A DNA stretch of 64,000 nt from an uncultured Clostridia bacterium. Lineage in GTDB: Bacteria > Bacillota > Clostridia > Christensenellales > Borkfalkiaceae. Shown here piece after piece: positions 37,680 through 45,938 of this stretch (position 1 is its first letter; the number at the start of each line of letters is the position of its first letter). Under the pieces are notes generated by a model. It saw only the letters and a program-made list of their open reading frames with translations, was not told where the DNA came from and did no database searches. The translations under genes were made by a program, and so were the position numbers. Location of the stretch: positions 110,943-174,942 of the forward strand of contig CANREM010000001.1 in the NCBI GenBank assembly GCA_947629675.1. The letters are read 5' to 3'.

Positions 37680-39437
37680 TTGAAGATCCTGAAATATCTC
37701 AAGAAGAAGGACTGGGCGTTTTTCGCGGTCGGCGTGGGACTCATCATCTTTCAGGTATGGCTGGAGATCACCATGCCCGAGTTCACCGAAAAGCTCTCTT
37801 CGGGGATCTCGGCGGGGAGCATCACGATGGCCGAGGCGTGGAAGAACGGCGGGCTTATGATCGCATGCGCCGCGGGCAGCCTTGCGGCCGCCATCATCTG
37901 CGGGTGGTTCGTCTCGCACATCGCGGCGGATTTTGCAAAGACGCTCCGCGAAAAGCTCTTCGACAAGATCTCGGAGTTCGGGAGCGAGGAGATGAACCGC
38001 TTCACCACGCCCAGCCTCATCACACGGACGACAAACGACGTCGTGCAGATGCAGATGCTCGTCGCGATGGGGTTGCAGGTCGCGGTCCGCGCACCCGTCA
38101 TGGCGGTGTGGGCGATCTGTAAGATCTCCGTCTCCGATATCAAGTGGACGGCGGCCGTCATCATCACCGTTACGGCCATCGTCGTGATGCTCGCCGTCAT
38201 CGTGGGACTGTGCTATCCCAAATTCAAGAGGATCCAGAAGCTCACCGACGATCTCAACGATATCACCCGCGAGAACATCAGCGGCGTGCGCGTCATCCGC
38301 GCATACAATGCGGAGGCCTTCCGCGAGGGGAAATTCGAAAAGGTCAACACCGCCGTCACGAAGAACAACCTCTTCACGGCGCGGACGATGGGGCTTCTGA
38401 TGCCCGTGATGACCCTCTGCATGAGCGGATTGTCCCTCGCCATCTATTGGATCGCCGCGCTCATCATGAACGACATTTCGGGCGTTGCGGCGGCCGCGGA
38501 GCGCGCGCAGGTCATCGGCGAGATGGCGGCCTTCTCGCAGTATGCCCTGCAGGTCGTCGGGGCGTTCATGATGCTCATCATGATCTTCGTCCTTCTCCCC
38601 CGCACGATGGTCTCGGCCAAACGTATCAACGAAGTTCTGAATACCGTGCCCGCCATCCGGTATCCTTCCGAGGACCCCACCACGGACATGGTGGGGTGCA
38701 TTGAGTTCAAAAACGTCTCCTTCGATTACGAAAAAGGGGGCGAAAAGTGCCTCGAGGGGATCTCCTTCAAGGTGGAAAAAGGGGAGACGTTCGCCATCGT
38801 CGGGGCGACGGGTTCGGGCAAGACGACGCTCATAGATCTCATTCCCCGCTTCTATGACGCGACGGAGGGGGAGGTGCTTCTCGACGGCGTGGACATCAAA
38901 GAGTTCACCAAGGAGACGCTCACCCAAAAGATCTCCATCGCGCCGCAAAAGGCCGTCCTCTTCAAGGGGGACATCAAATCCAACGTGACCTACGGAGCCA
39001 AGGAGGAGCCTCAAGACGACGATCCGCGCATTTCCCGCGCCCTGTCCGTCGCAAACGCCGATTTTGTATACGATCTCGAGGAGGGCATCCACGCCGAAGT
39101 CGCGCAGGGCGGGACGAATTTTTCGGGCGGGCAGAAGCAACGCCTCTCCATCGCCCGCGCCGTCTTTAAGGATGCGGAAGTCGTCATCTTCGACGATTCC
39201 TTCTCCGCCCTCGACTTCAAGACGGATATGCTCGTGCGCCGCGCCCTCAAAGAGGAGCTTGAAGGGACGACGGTGGTCATCGTCGCCCAGCGCATCGGCA
39301 CCGTCAAAAACGCCGACCGCATTCTCGTCCTCGACGGGGGAAGAATGGCGGGCATCGGCACGCATGAGGAGCTTTTGAAAAATTGCCCCGTCTACCGCGA
39401 GATCGCGCTCTCCCAGCTCTCGAAGGAGGAACTCTGA
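37680..39437 (+). CDS. ABC exporter subunit with degenerate catalytic site (second pair)
   Basis: Half-transporter of 585 residues: membrane domain (about 1-320) and ATPase domain. Walker A is GATGSGKTT (near residue 377), the signature is FSGGQKQRLSIARAV and Walker B is VVIFDDSFSALD, again with Asp in place of the catalytic Glu. The start is most likely TTG at 37680, which has GAGGGAGGGCAG seven bases before; no ATG or GTG is suitably placed. It overlaps the partner gene by one base. Confidence 0.9.
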   Translation: MKILKYLKKKDWAFFAVGVGLIIFQVWLEITMPEFTEKLSSGISAGSITMAEAWKNGGLMIACAAGSLAAAIICGWFVSHIAADFAKTLREKLFDKISEFGSEEMNRFTTPSLITRTTNDVVQMQMLVAMGLQVAVRAPVMAVWAICKISVSDIKWTAAVIITVTAIVVMLAVIVGLCYPKFKRIQKLTDDLNDITRENISGVRVIRAYNAEAFREGKFEKVNTAVTKNNLFTARTMGLLMPVMTLCMSGLSLAIYWIAALIMNDISGVAAAAERAQVIGEMAAFSQYALQVVGAFMMLIMIFVLLPRTMVSAKRINEVLNTVPAIRYPSEDPTTDMVGCIEFKNVSFDYEKGGEKCLEGISFKVEKGETFAIVGATGSGKTTLIDLIPRFYDATEGEVLLDGVDIKEFTKETLTQKISIAPQKAVLFKGDIKSNVTYGAKEEPQDDDPRISRALSVANADFVYDLEEGIHAEVAQGGTNFSGGQKQRLSIARAVFKDAEVVIFDDSFSALDFKTDMLVRRALKEELEGTTVVIVAQRIGTVKNADRILVLDGGRMAGIGTHEELLKNCPVYREIALSQLSKEEL

Positions 39438-41230
39438 TGCCTGCCCATATGAGAAGAATGAAGCATATGCCCAAAGAAAAGATGGACGTAAAGTCCCTTC
39501 GAAAGCTCTTTGCCTTCTGCAAAAAGTACCTCCCGATGATCCTCATCTCCACCCTCTTTGCGGTGGGAGGAGCGGTCTGCACCGTCATCGGGCCAGAGAA
39601 GATCTCCGACCTCACCGCCGCGCTCACCGCGGGCGTCATGAGGCCTTCTGGCGTGGACATGGGTGCCTTCCTTTCCGTCTGCTACGACCTTCTCATCATC
39701 TATGCGGTGGGTGCCGCCGCGGGATATGCGAGCCAATTTCTGATGGCAACGGTCACGCAGGGGGCCTCGAAGAAGCTGCGCTCCGCGATCGATCGGAAGA
39801 TCGGCCTCGTGCCCCTCAACTATTTCGACACCGCGACGAAGGGAGACCTTCTGTCCCGCGTCACCAACGACGTCGATATGATCTCGCAGACACTCGGCTC
39901 GAGCATCGCCAACCTCACGAGCGCGCTCGCCCTCTTCATCGGTGCGATCTATAAGATGTTCGCGACGAATTGGCAGCTCACCCTCGTCACCATCGGTGCC
40001 TCCCTCTTCGGCTTCCTCTTTATGGGGATCATCCTAAAAACATCGCAGAAGTACTTCAACCGCAAACAGGTCGATCTCGGCATCATGGACGGACAGATCG
40101 AGGAGGTCTACACGGGCCACCTCATCGTCAGCTCCTTCGGCGGCAACGCATATGAGCGGAAGAAGTTCTGCAAGACGAACGGCGACCTCTACGTAGACAA
40201 CGCCCGTTCGCAATTTCTGTCGGGCATGATGATGCCCATCATGAACTTCGTCGGAAATCTCTCCTACGCACTCATCTTCATCGTGGGCGTCGCGATCGCG
40301 CTCGGCGGGAACGCTCCCAACATGCTCGGCACGATCATGGCGTTCGTCCTCTATGCCCGCCTCTTTTCACAGCCGCTCGCGACCTTCGCGCAGTCGATGA
40401 CCTCCCTCCAGCAGGCCTCGGCCGCCTCGCGCAGGGTGTTCGAGTTCGTCGATTCCGAGGAGATGGCGGGGGAGGAAGAAAAGACCCGCAAGCTCGAAAA
40501 TGTGAAGGGAGAGGTGGAATTTGACGGCGTGCGCTTCGGCTACACCCCCGAAAAGGAGATCATTCACGGCTTCTCGGTGAAGCTCAAGGCGGGACAGAAG
40601 GTGGCCATCGTCGGCCCCACGGGGGCGGGCAAGACGACGATCGTCAACCTCCTCATGCGCTTCTACGAGTGCGAGGGGGATATCAGGATCGACGGCGTCT
40701 CGACAAAGGAGATGAAGCGGGAGGACGTACACGCCCTCTTCGACATGATCCTGCAGGACACATGGCTGTTTGGCGGCACCGTCCGCGAAAATCTTGTATT
40801 CAACGAGAGGGACGTGCCCGATGAAAAGTTGGATGCGATCTGCGAAGCGGTGGGTCTCAAGCACTTCATACAGGCCCTCCCTAAGGGGTACGATACGCGC
40901 GTTTCGGACGCCTTGAACCTCTCCGAGGGCCAACGCCAACAGCTCACCATCGCACGCGCCATGGTGAAGGACGCTCCCCTTCTCATCCTCGACGAGGCGA
41001 CTTCCTCCGTCGATACGCGCACCGAGCTTGTCATCCAAAGTGCCATGGATAAACTGACGGAGGGGAGGACGTCCTTCGTCATCGCCCACAGGCTCTCGAC
41101 CATCCGCAACGCCGACGTCATCCTCGTGATGCGCGACGGCGACATCATAGAACAGGGCAACCACGAGGAGCTTCTCGCAAAGAACGGCTTCTATGCAGAA
41201 CTCTACAACAGCCAATTTGCAACCGCTTAA
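39437..41230 (+). CDS. ABC exporter subunit with canonical catalytic site (second pair)
   Basis: Partner half-transporter of 597 residues, Walker A GPTGAGKTT, signature LSEGQRQQLTIARAM and Walker B LLILDEATSSVD with intact catalytic Glu. The N-terminus has a short Met/His/Arg/Lys-rich leader before the first helix. GGAGG precedes the ATG, which overlaps the TGA of the upstream subunit. The order degenerate-then-canonical is the same as in the 8.9-12.4 kb pair. The alarmone synthetase gene follows after 18 bp. Confidence 0.91.
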   Translation: MPAHMRRMKHMPKEKMDVKSLRKLFAFCKKYLPMILISTLFAVGGAVCTVIGPEKISDLTAALTAGVMRPSGVDMGAFLSVCYDLLIIYAVGAAAGYASQFLMATVTQGASKKLRSAIDRKIGLVPLNYFDTATKGDLLSRVTNDVDMISQTLGSSIANLTSALALFIGAIYKMFATNWQLTLVTIGASLFGFLFMGIILKTSQKYFNRKQVDLGIMDGQIEEVYTGHLIVSSFGGNAYERKKFCKTNGDLYVDNARSQFLSGMMMPIMNFVGNLSYALIFIVGVAIALGGNAPNMLGTIMAFVLYARLFSQPLATFAQSMTSLQQASAASRRVFEFVDSEEMAGEEEKTRKLENVKGEVEFDGVRFGYTPEKEIIHGFSVKLKAGQKVAIVGPTGAGKTTIVNLLMRFYECEGDIRIDGVSTKEMKREDVHALFDMILQDTWLFGGTVRENLVFNERDVPDEKLDAICEAVGLKHFIQALPKGYDTRVSDALNLSEGQRQQLTIARAMVKDAPLLILDEATSSVDTRTELVIQSAMDKLTEGRTSFVIAHRLSTIRNADVILVMRDGDIIEQGNHEELLAKNGFYAELYNSQFATA

Positions 41231-41248
41231 ACGAAGAAGGAGGATACC

Positions 41249-41968
41249 ATGACCGAAGAAGAGAGGCAAGACAGCGCGATCGAGCAGTTCGACGCCCAGC
41301 GGAAGGAGCTTACACGGCTCATGTCCTATTACCGCTGTGCGATGATGGAGATCGAGACGAAATTCCGCGTCCTCAACGAGGAACGCGCCTCGCGGTGGGC
41401 GCGCAATCCCATCGAGAACATCAAGTGCAGATTAAAGACGCCCGAGAGCATCATCAAAAAGTTGCTCCGCCGCGGCTGGCCCGTCACCGTCCGTTCCATC
41501 GAAGAGAATCTGAACGACGTCGCGGGCGTACGCGTCATCTGTTCCTTCATCGAGGACGTCTATGAACTCTCCGAAGTGCTCCTCGGGCAGGACGACGTCC
41601 TCCTCGTCGAGCGCAAGGATTACATCGCGAACCCCAAGCCCAACGGCTACAGGAGCTTGCACCTCATCGTCAAGACGCCCATCTTCCTCTTCGGGGGAAG
41701 GAGGGAGATGAAGGTGGAGATCCAGCTCCGCACCATCGCCATGGACTTCTGGGCGACCCTCGAACATGAACTCGGGTATAAGAGGGGCATCGAACTTCCC
41801 GAGGAGGCCAAGCGCGAACTCTTCGCCTGTGCCGAGGAGAGTGCCGCCCTCGATGCGCGCATGAACGCCTTGAAGAATGCCGTCATCGGCGACAAGGACG
41901 AGCAGGACGCACCGGGGGATCTCAAGGAGATCGTGGAGGGGATCCTGCGCAGCGGCCGCACCGCATAA
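41249..41968 (+). CDS. Small alarmone synthetase (RelQ/YjbM-like)
   Basis: Single-domain (p)ppGpp synthetase of 239 residues, without the hydrolase and TGS/ACT domains of RelA/SpoT. The RelA_SpoT domain covers about residues 40-180, with NDVAGVRVICSF, PKPNGYRSLHLIV and VEIQLRTIAMDFWATLEHELGYK. The family transfers pyrophosphate from ATP to GTP or GDP under stress. GGAGG precedes the ATG. Its place right after an ABC exporter operon suggests cotranscription, and the only terminator is downstream. Confidence 0.93.
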   Translation: MTEEERQDSAIEQFDAQRKELTRLMSYYRCAMMEIETKFRVLNEERASRWARNPIENIKCRLKTPESIIKKLLRRGWPVTVRSIEENLNDVAGVRVICSFIEDVYELSEVLLGQDDVLLVERKDYIANPKPNGYRSLHLIVKTPIFLFGGRREMKVEIQLRTIAMDFWATLEHELGYKRGIELPEEAKRELFACAEESAALDARMNALKNAVIGDKDEQDAPGDLKEIVEGILRSGRTA

Positions 41969-41985
41969 ATAGTTTCATAAACAAA

Positions 41986-42016
41986 AAGACGCCCGACCGC
42001 AAGGTCGGGCGTCAGT
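41986..42016. terminator. Terminator between convergent genes
   Basis: 11-bp perfect stem GACGCCCGACC/GGTCGGGCGTC. On the minus strand it is followed by TTTTTG, so it mainly serves the alpha/beta hydrolase gene. Confidence 0.85.
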
Positions 42017-42028
42017 GCTTTGAAAAAG

Positions 42029-43006
42029 TTATTTGAGATAGGTCTTGAAGAAGGCTTCGATCTTGTCGAAGGGGATGGCGTCCTTCCCGCCCCCGTCGTA
42101 GAGGTCGGTGTGTACCGCGCCGGGGATGATGAGAAGCTCCTTATTGTCACCCTGGAGCTTTTTGAAGGCGTCCTCGGAAAAGTAGCGGGAGTGCGCCTTT
42201 TCGCCATGCACAAGGAGGACCGCGCTCTCGATCTCATTCGCATAGGTGAGGATGGGCATGTTCATAAAGGAGAGGGAAGAGGTCGCATTCCAACCCAAAT
42301 TGGAGTTCAGACTACGGACATGGTACCCCCGTTTTGTCTTGTAGTAGTCAAAATAGTCCTTCACGAAGAAGGGCGCGTCCGCAGGGAGCGGATCTACGAC
42401 GCCGCCAGCGCGAAGATAGCTCCCGCTCGCATAGTCGCGCGTCCGCTGTGCGTTCAAAGCTTCCTTCTTTTCGCGGCGTGCCTCGGCGGAATTTTCGCTG
42501 TCGAAGTAGCCGTTCGCGTTCACCCGCGACATATCATACATCGTGGAGGCGACCGTCGCCTTGATCCTCGTATCCATCGCCGCGGCATTGAGGGCCATTC
42601 CGCCCCAGCCGCAGATACCCAGGATGCCGATTTTGTCCGCATCCACATCCTCGCGGCAGGAGAGGAAGTCCACCGCCGCCGAGAAGTCCTCGGTGTTGAT
42701 GTCGGGGGAGGCCACATTGCGGGGGAAGCCGCCGCTCTCGCCCGTGAAGGAGGGGTCGAAGGCGATCGTAAGCAGCCCGCGCTCTGAAAGCGTCTGCGCA
42801 TACAGCCCCGCACACTGCTCCTTGACCGCGCCGAACGGCCCGCAGACGGCGACGGCGGGAAGTTTGCCCGCGGCGTCCTTGGGGACATACATGTCCGCGG
42901 CAAGTTCTACCCCGTAGCGGTTATGGAAGGTGACTTTTCCATGCGTGACCTTCTCGCTCTTCTGGAAGGTCTTATCCCAATTTTGCTCTAAGTATAACTT
43001 CTCCAT
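42029..43006 (-). CDS. Alpha/beta hydrolase, dienelactone-hydrolase type
   Basis: A 325-residue cytoplasmic hydrolase. The nucleophile elbow reads GILGICGWGGMALNAAA, giving a cysteine at the nucleophile position as in dienelactone hydrolases. The oxyanion/N-terminal part is KLPAVAVCGPFGAVKEQCAGLYAQTLSERGLLTIAFDPS, and acidic and histidine residues occur late (LLVHGEK..., IPGAVHTDLYD). The substrate is unknown. GGAGC lies before the ATG, overlapping the end of the upstream DUF3737 gene, so the two are cotranscribed. Confidence 0.87.
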   Translation of the reverse strand: MEKLYLEQNWDKTFQKSEKVTHGKVTFHNRYGVELAADMYVPKDAAGKLPAVAVCGPFGAVKEQCAGLYAQTLSERGLLTIAFDPSFTGESGGFPRNVASPDINTEDFSAAVDFLSCREDVDADKIGILGICGWGGMALNAAAMDTRIKATVASTMYDMSRVNANGYFDSENSAEARREKKEALNAQRTRDYASGSYLRAGGVVDPLPADAPFFVKDYFDYYKTKRGYHVRSLNSNLGWNATSSLSFMNMPILTYANEIESAVLLVHGEKAHSRYFSEDAFKKLQGDNKELLIIPGAVHTDLYDGGGKDAIPFDKIEAFFKTYLK

Positions 43007-43009
43007 TTT

Positions 43010-43885
43010 TCAATGCTCCTTTGCGGTGCGAACTTCTATCTTCGCCGCCGCCCGATATTTGCTGTCCGAGAGGATGATCTCTCCGATCCTGTCCGCCGTG
43101 ATGCGCCCCTTTTTGGGATTTTTGACAGAGGCGATGCCGCCGAGAAGGTCCGCCTCGACCTCGCTGTATTCGAAGGCGAGGTCGCACCCCTCCATCGTAC
43201 AGTCGATAAGTTTGAGATTTTTACAGTAGCAGAGGGGCTGTGTGCCCGAGATCTTGCATCGGATGAGGGTAAGCCCGTCCGAGTACCAGCCGAGATATTC
43301 CCCTTCGAGAACGCTGTCCGAGATGACCGCATCCTTTGTGTGCCAGAAGGCGTCCTTCGTCTTGAGGAAGGAGTGCGTCATCGTGAGATCTTTGGTGTAT
43401 TGGAAGGAATATTTCCCGCTGAGCGTGAGTTGGTCGAAGGAAAGGTGTTTGCTCTCGAAGAAGGCATATTCCGAAGTAACTTTGCTATCCTTCAAAGAAA
43501 TATCTTTGCACCGCCAGCCCAGCTCGGGAGAATCCGCCTCCACCCTTTCCAAAGAGACGCCGCGGCACTCCCGCAGGGCCTTGATGCCGCCGAGGAAGCT
43601 GTCCTTTATCACGACTCCTTGGTCATACCAGAGGGCGGCACGGCAATTCTTCGAGAGGGTGCAGCGTTCCATGGAGACCTCTTTCCCGTGCCAGAGGGGA
43701 TAACGCAGATCGAAAAAGCACCCCTTGACCGAGATGCGGCTGCACTCCTTGAGGGCGGACTCCCCGTCCTCTTCACCCTCGAAGCGGCAGTTCTCCACGA
43801 CCGCCCCGTCGAGGAGATAGAGCGCGCGCTCCTCCCCGAACCGCTCTCCCGCGATGACCTTCCTTTGTCTTTCACCGTCTTTCAT
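43010..43885 (-). CDS. DUF3737 family protein
   Basis: A 291-residue protein made of short beta-helix-like repeats (for example CRFEGEEDGESALKECSRISVKGCFFDLRYPLWHG, SFLKTKDAFWHTKDAVISDSVLEGEYLGWYSDGLTLIRCKISGTQPLCYC), which is the whole content of DUF3737. The function of the family is not known. It has no signal peptide. The start at 43885 has AAAGGTAG upstream. It is three bases from the following hydrolase gene in the same operon. Confidence 0.88.
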   Translation of the reverse strand: MKDGERQRKVIAGERFGEERALYLLDGAVVENCRFEGEEDGESALKECSRISVKGCFFDLRYPLWHGKEVSMERCTLSKNCRAALWYDQGVVIKDSFLGGIKALRECRGVSLERVEADSPELGWRCKDISLKDSKVTSEYAFFESKHLSFDQLTLSGKYSFQYTKDLTMTHSFLKTKDAFWHTKDAVISDSVLEGEYLGWYSDGLTLIRCKISGTQPLCYCKNLKLIDCTMEGCDLAFEYSEVEADLLGGIASVKNPKKGRITADRIGEIILSDSKYRAAAKIEVRTAKEH

Positions 43886-43978
43886 ATCTTCTACCTTTCG
43901 GGGCAAGTATATCACATGCTTGCGCGAATTGCAAATAATTTTCGGCGGGCGGCGGATGATCGGCGGAACTTTTCCGCC

Positions 43979-44007
43979 TTGACGGAAGGGGCGGCGTCTG
44001 TTATAAT
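43979..44007 (+). promoter_or_regulatory. Promoter of the DUF2779 gene
   Basis: TTGACG (43979-43984), 17-bp spacer, TATAAT (44002-44007). It places transcription start near 44014, just before the AAGGAGG (44016-44022) and the ATG at 44029. Confidence 0.8.
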
Positions 44008-44028
44008 GAGAGGGCAAGGAGGCGCGGA

Positions 44029-45521
44029 ATGTTCTATTTCAGCAAGTCAAAGTATTGTGATTTCAAACAGTGTCCGAAGCTCCCGTGGTTGAAAAATACA
44101 GGCCGGAGGCATACGCCCCCGACGATGCCACGCAGGCCCGCTTTGCGGCTGGGAACGAGGTGGGCGATCTCGCCATGGGGCTGTTCGGCGATTTCGTCGA
44201 GGTCACCTCCTTTCAGGCGGACGGCTCTCTCGACTTGAGGAAGATGAAGGCCCTCACGCGGCAGTATCTTGCCGAGGGGAAGAAGGTCATCTGCGAGGCC
44301 GCCTTTGACTACCGCGGGCTGTATTGCGCCGTGGATATTCTGCGCAGATCGCCCTTCGGCTATGACATCTATGAGGTGAAGAGCAGTACTTCCCCTGATC
44401 ACGACGTCTATCTCGTGGATACCGCCTATCAGAAGTATGTCCTCGAAAAGTGCGGCGTAAAAGTGGGGGATGTATTCATCGTCACCCTCGATCCCACCTA
44501 TGTCTTTGACGGGACGCTTGAGCTGAGCCGCCTCTTCAAAATCACCGAGATCACCGATTTTGTAAGGGACACCGCGGACATGGTGGCCGCGGATCTCGCC
44601 GAAGCGGAGCGCGTGATGGGGCTTCTCAACGAGCCGGACATCCCCATTTCCCCGCGCTGCAACAAGCCCTACAGGTGCGCCTGCTTCGATTATTGCACGC
44701 GGGATCTTCCGTCGCCGTCCGTCTTTGACCTCTATCATATGAACTTTGCAAAGGGGACGGAGCTTTGCGGGCAGGGCATCGTCTCCTTCGAGGACGTGCG
44801 TGCAAACGGGATCAAGCTTTCCGCCATCGCCGAGCGTCAGCTGCGCTCAAAGCTGGAAAATTTGCCCCCCTATATCGACAGGGAGGGGATCGGTGAATTT
44901 CTGAAACAACTCACATATCCGCTGTATTTTTTGGATTTCGAGACCGTCCAGCCCGCCGTCCCCCGCTACATAGGCACGAGGCCCTATCAGCAGATCCCCG
45001 TGCAATATTCGCTGCACATTCTGCAAAAGGACGGCACGCTCGAACACAGAGAATTTTTGGGCCGCAGTGAGGAGGACCCGAGAAGGGCACTCGCGGAAAA
45101 GCTCACGGCGGATATTCCGGAAGATGTGTGCGTCCTCGCCTACAACAAGACCTTCGAATGCGGCCGCATCGGGGAGCTTGCGGAGGCCTTTCCCGACCTT
45201 GCGGAGCATCTTCTTTGCATCAAGGAGAACATCGTCGATCTCCTCGTCCCCTTCCGCAAAGGGTACTACTATACCCGCGACATGGGTGGCTCCTTTTCCA
45301 TCAAGAGCGTCCTCCCCGCCCTGTATCCCGACGACCCCGCCCTCGACTATCACAATCTGGAAGGAGTGCATAACGGCAGCGAGGCGATGGACCTTTTTCC
45401 CCGTCTCAAAGATATGCCCGAGAAGGAGCGCGCAAAGGCGGAGGAAGATCTATTGCGCTACTGCGAGCTGGACACCTTCGCCATGGTCAAAGTTTACGAA
45501 GCCCTCCTCCGCGCCTCCTGA
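44029..45521 (+). CDS. DUF2779 nuclease-like protein with an apparent -1 frameshift
   Basis: The promoter, the AAGGAGG and the ATG at 44029 belong to a frame giving MFYFSKSKYCDFKQCPKLPW..., the usual opening of DUF2779 proteins with the first Fe-S cysteine. After about 22 codons this frame loses similarity and the rest of the protein continues in the -1 frame, open to 45521. The switch falls in a run of five A (44092-44096); a sixth A would restore KKYRPEAY. The body has a Cas4-like PD-(D/E)xK region (KVICEAAFDYRGLYCAVDILRRS, YEVKSS), cysteines in CNKPYRCACFDYC, and the DUF2779 part (YFLDFETVQPAVP...). The gene may be mutated, read by slippage, or mis-sequenced. Confidence 0.8.
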
Positions 45522-45590
45522 CGAATTTTGAAAATTTATCGGAATTTGTCTGAAATCGAGGGGATTTTTGTAGGTTTTTTTCTGGAGATA

Positions 45591-45599
45591 TGATATAAT
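45591..45599 (+). promoter_or_regulatory. Possible cas9 promoter (extended -10)
   Basis: TGATATAAT gives an extended -10 (TG at 45591-45592, TATAAT at 45594-45599) with no good -35. If used, the cas9 leader would be over 300 nt and complementary to the tracrRNA. No better plus-strand promoter is visible before cas9. Confidence 0.35.
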
Positions 45600-45796
45600 G
45601 AAATAAAGATCAAAGATCTGTTGACATCAACATTTTCGCACGGAGCCATTGCGTTACCATATAAATTTTGAAAAAAATTTTTTATATGACAGGGTTTGTC
45701 ATATTTTTATGCTATCATTAAGCCCATGAGATGCTTGGTCCCCATGAAAAAACTGCCCGATCCGCAGACGGAGGGTGCAATGGCAAGCTCAACACA

Positions 45797-45887
45797 ATAA
45801 AAATCCTTCCCGGAGAGGGAAGGGGATCGCCAATGCGAAAGACGGTTACGATAAATCGTTATTTGAACTCTGTCTTGTTGTTTTGTA
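45797..45887 (-). ncRNA. tracrRNA
   Basis: On the minus strand, 45874-45887 gives UACAAAACAACAAG, which pairs perfectly with 14 nt of the CRISPR repeat; after a bulge (ACAGAG), UUCAAAU (45860-45866) pairs with the GUUUGA at the repeat start. A small nexus-like hairpin ACGAU/AUCGU, another hairpin near 45828-45840, and a CCTTCCC/GGGAAGG terminator with a T-rich tail (45797-45823) follow. Together these are the standard parts of a type II tracrRNA, about 90 nt long. It is transcribed away from cas9. Confidence 0.88.
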
Positions 45888-45892
45888 GCTTT

Positions 45893-45921
45893 ATTCTAAC
45901 ATCTTAAAAAATGAAAGTCAA
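45893..45921 (-). promoter_or_regulatory. Promoter of the tracrRNA
   Basis: On the minus strand TTGACT (45916-45921), 17-bp spacer, TAGAAT (45893-45898). Transcription would begin near 45886, exactly at the start of the anti-repeat. The promoter lies between the tracrRNA and the cas9 ribosome-binding site. Confidence 0.85.
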
Positions 45922-45938
45922 GTGTTTCGGAGGAACTT

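Noticed and set aside
45727..45801. A 24-codon plus-strand frame between the DUF2779 gene and cas9
   Set aside because: It has no ribosome-binding site and overlaps a terminator-like hairpin on the tracrRNA strand; the structure is better explained as RNA.
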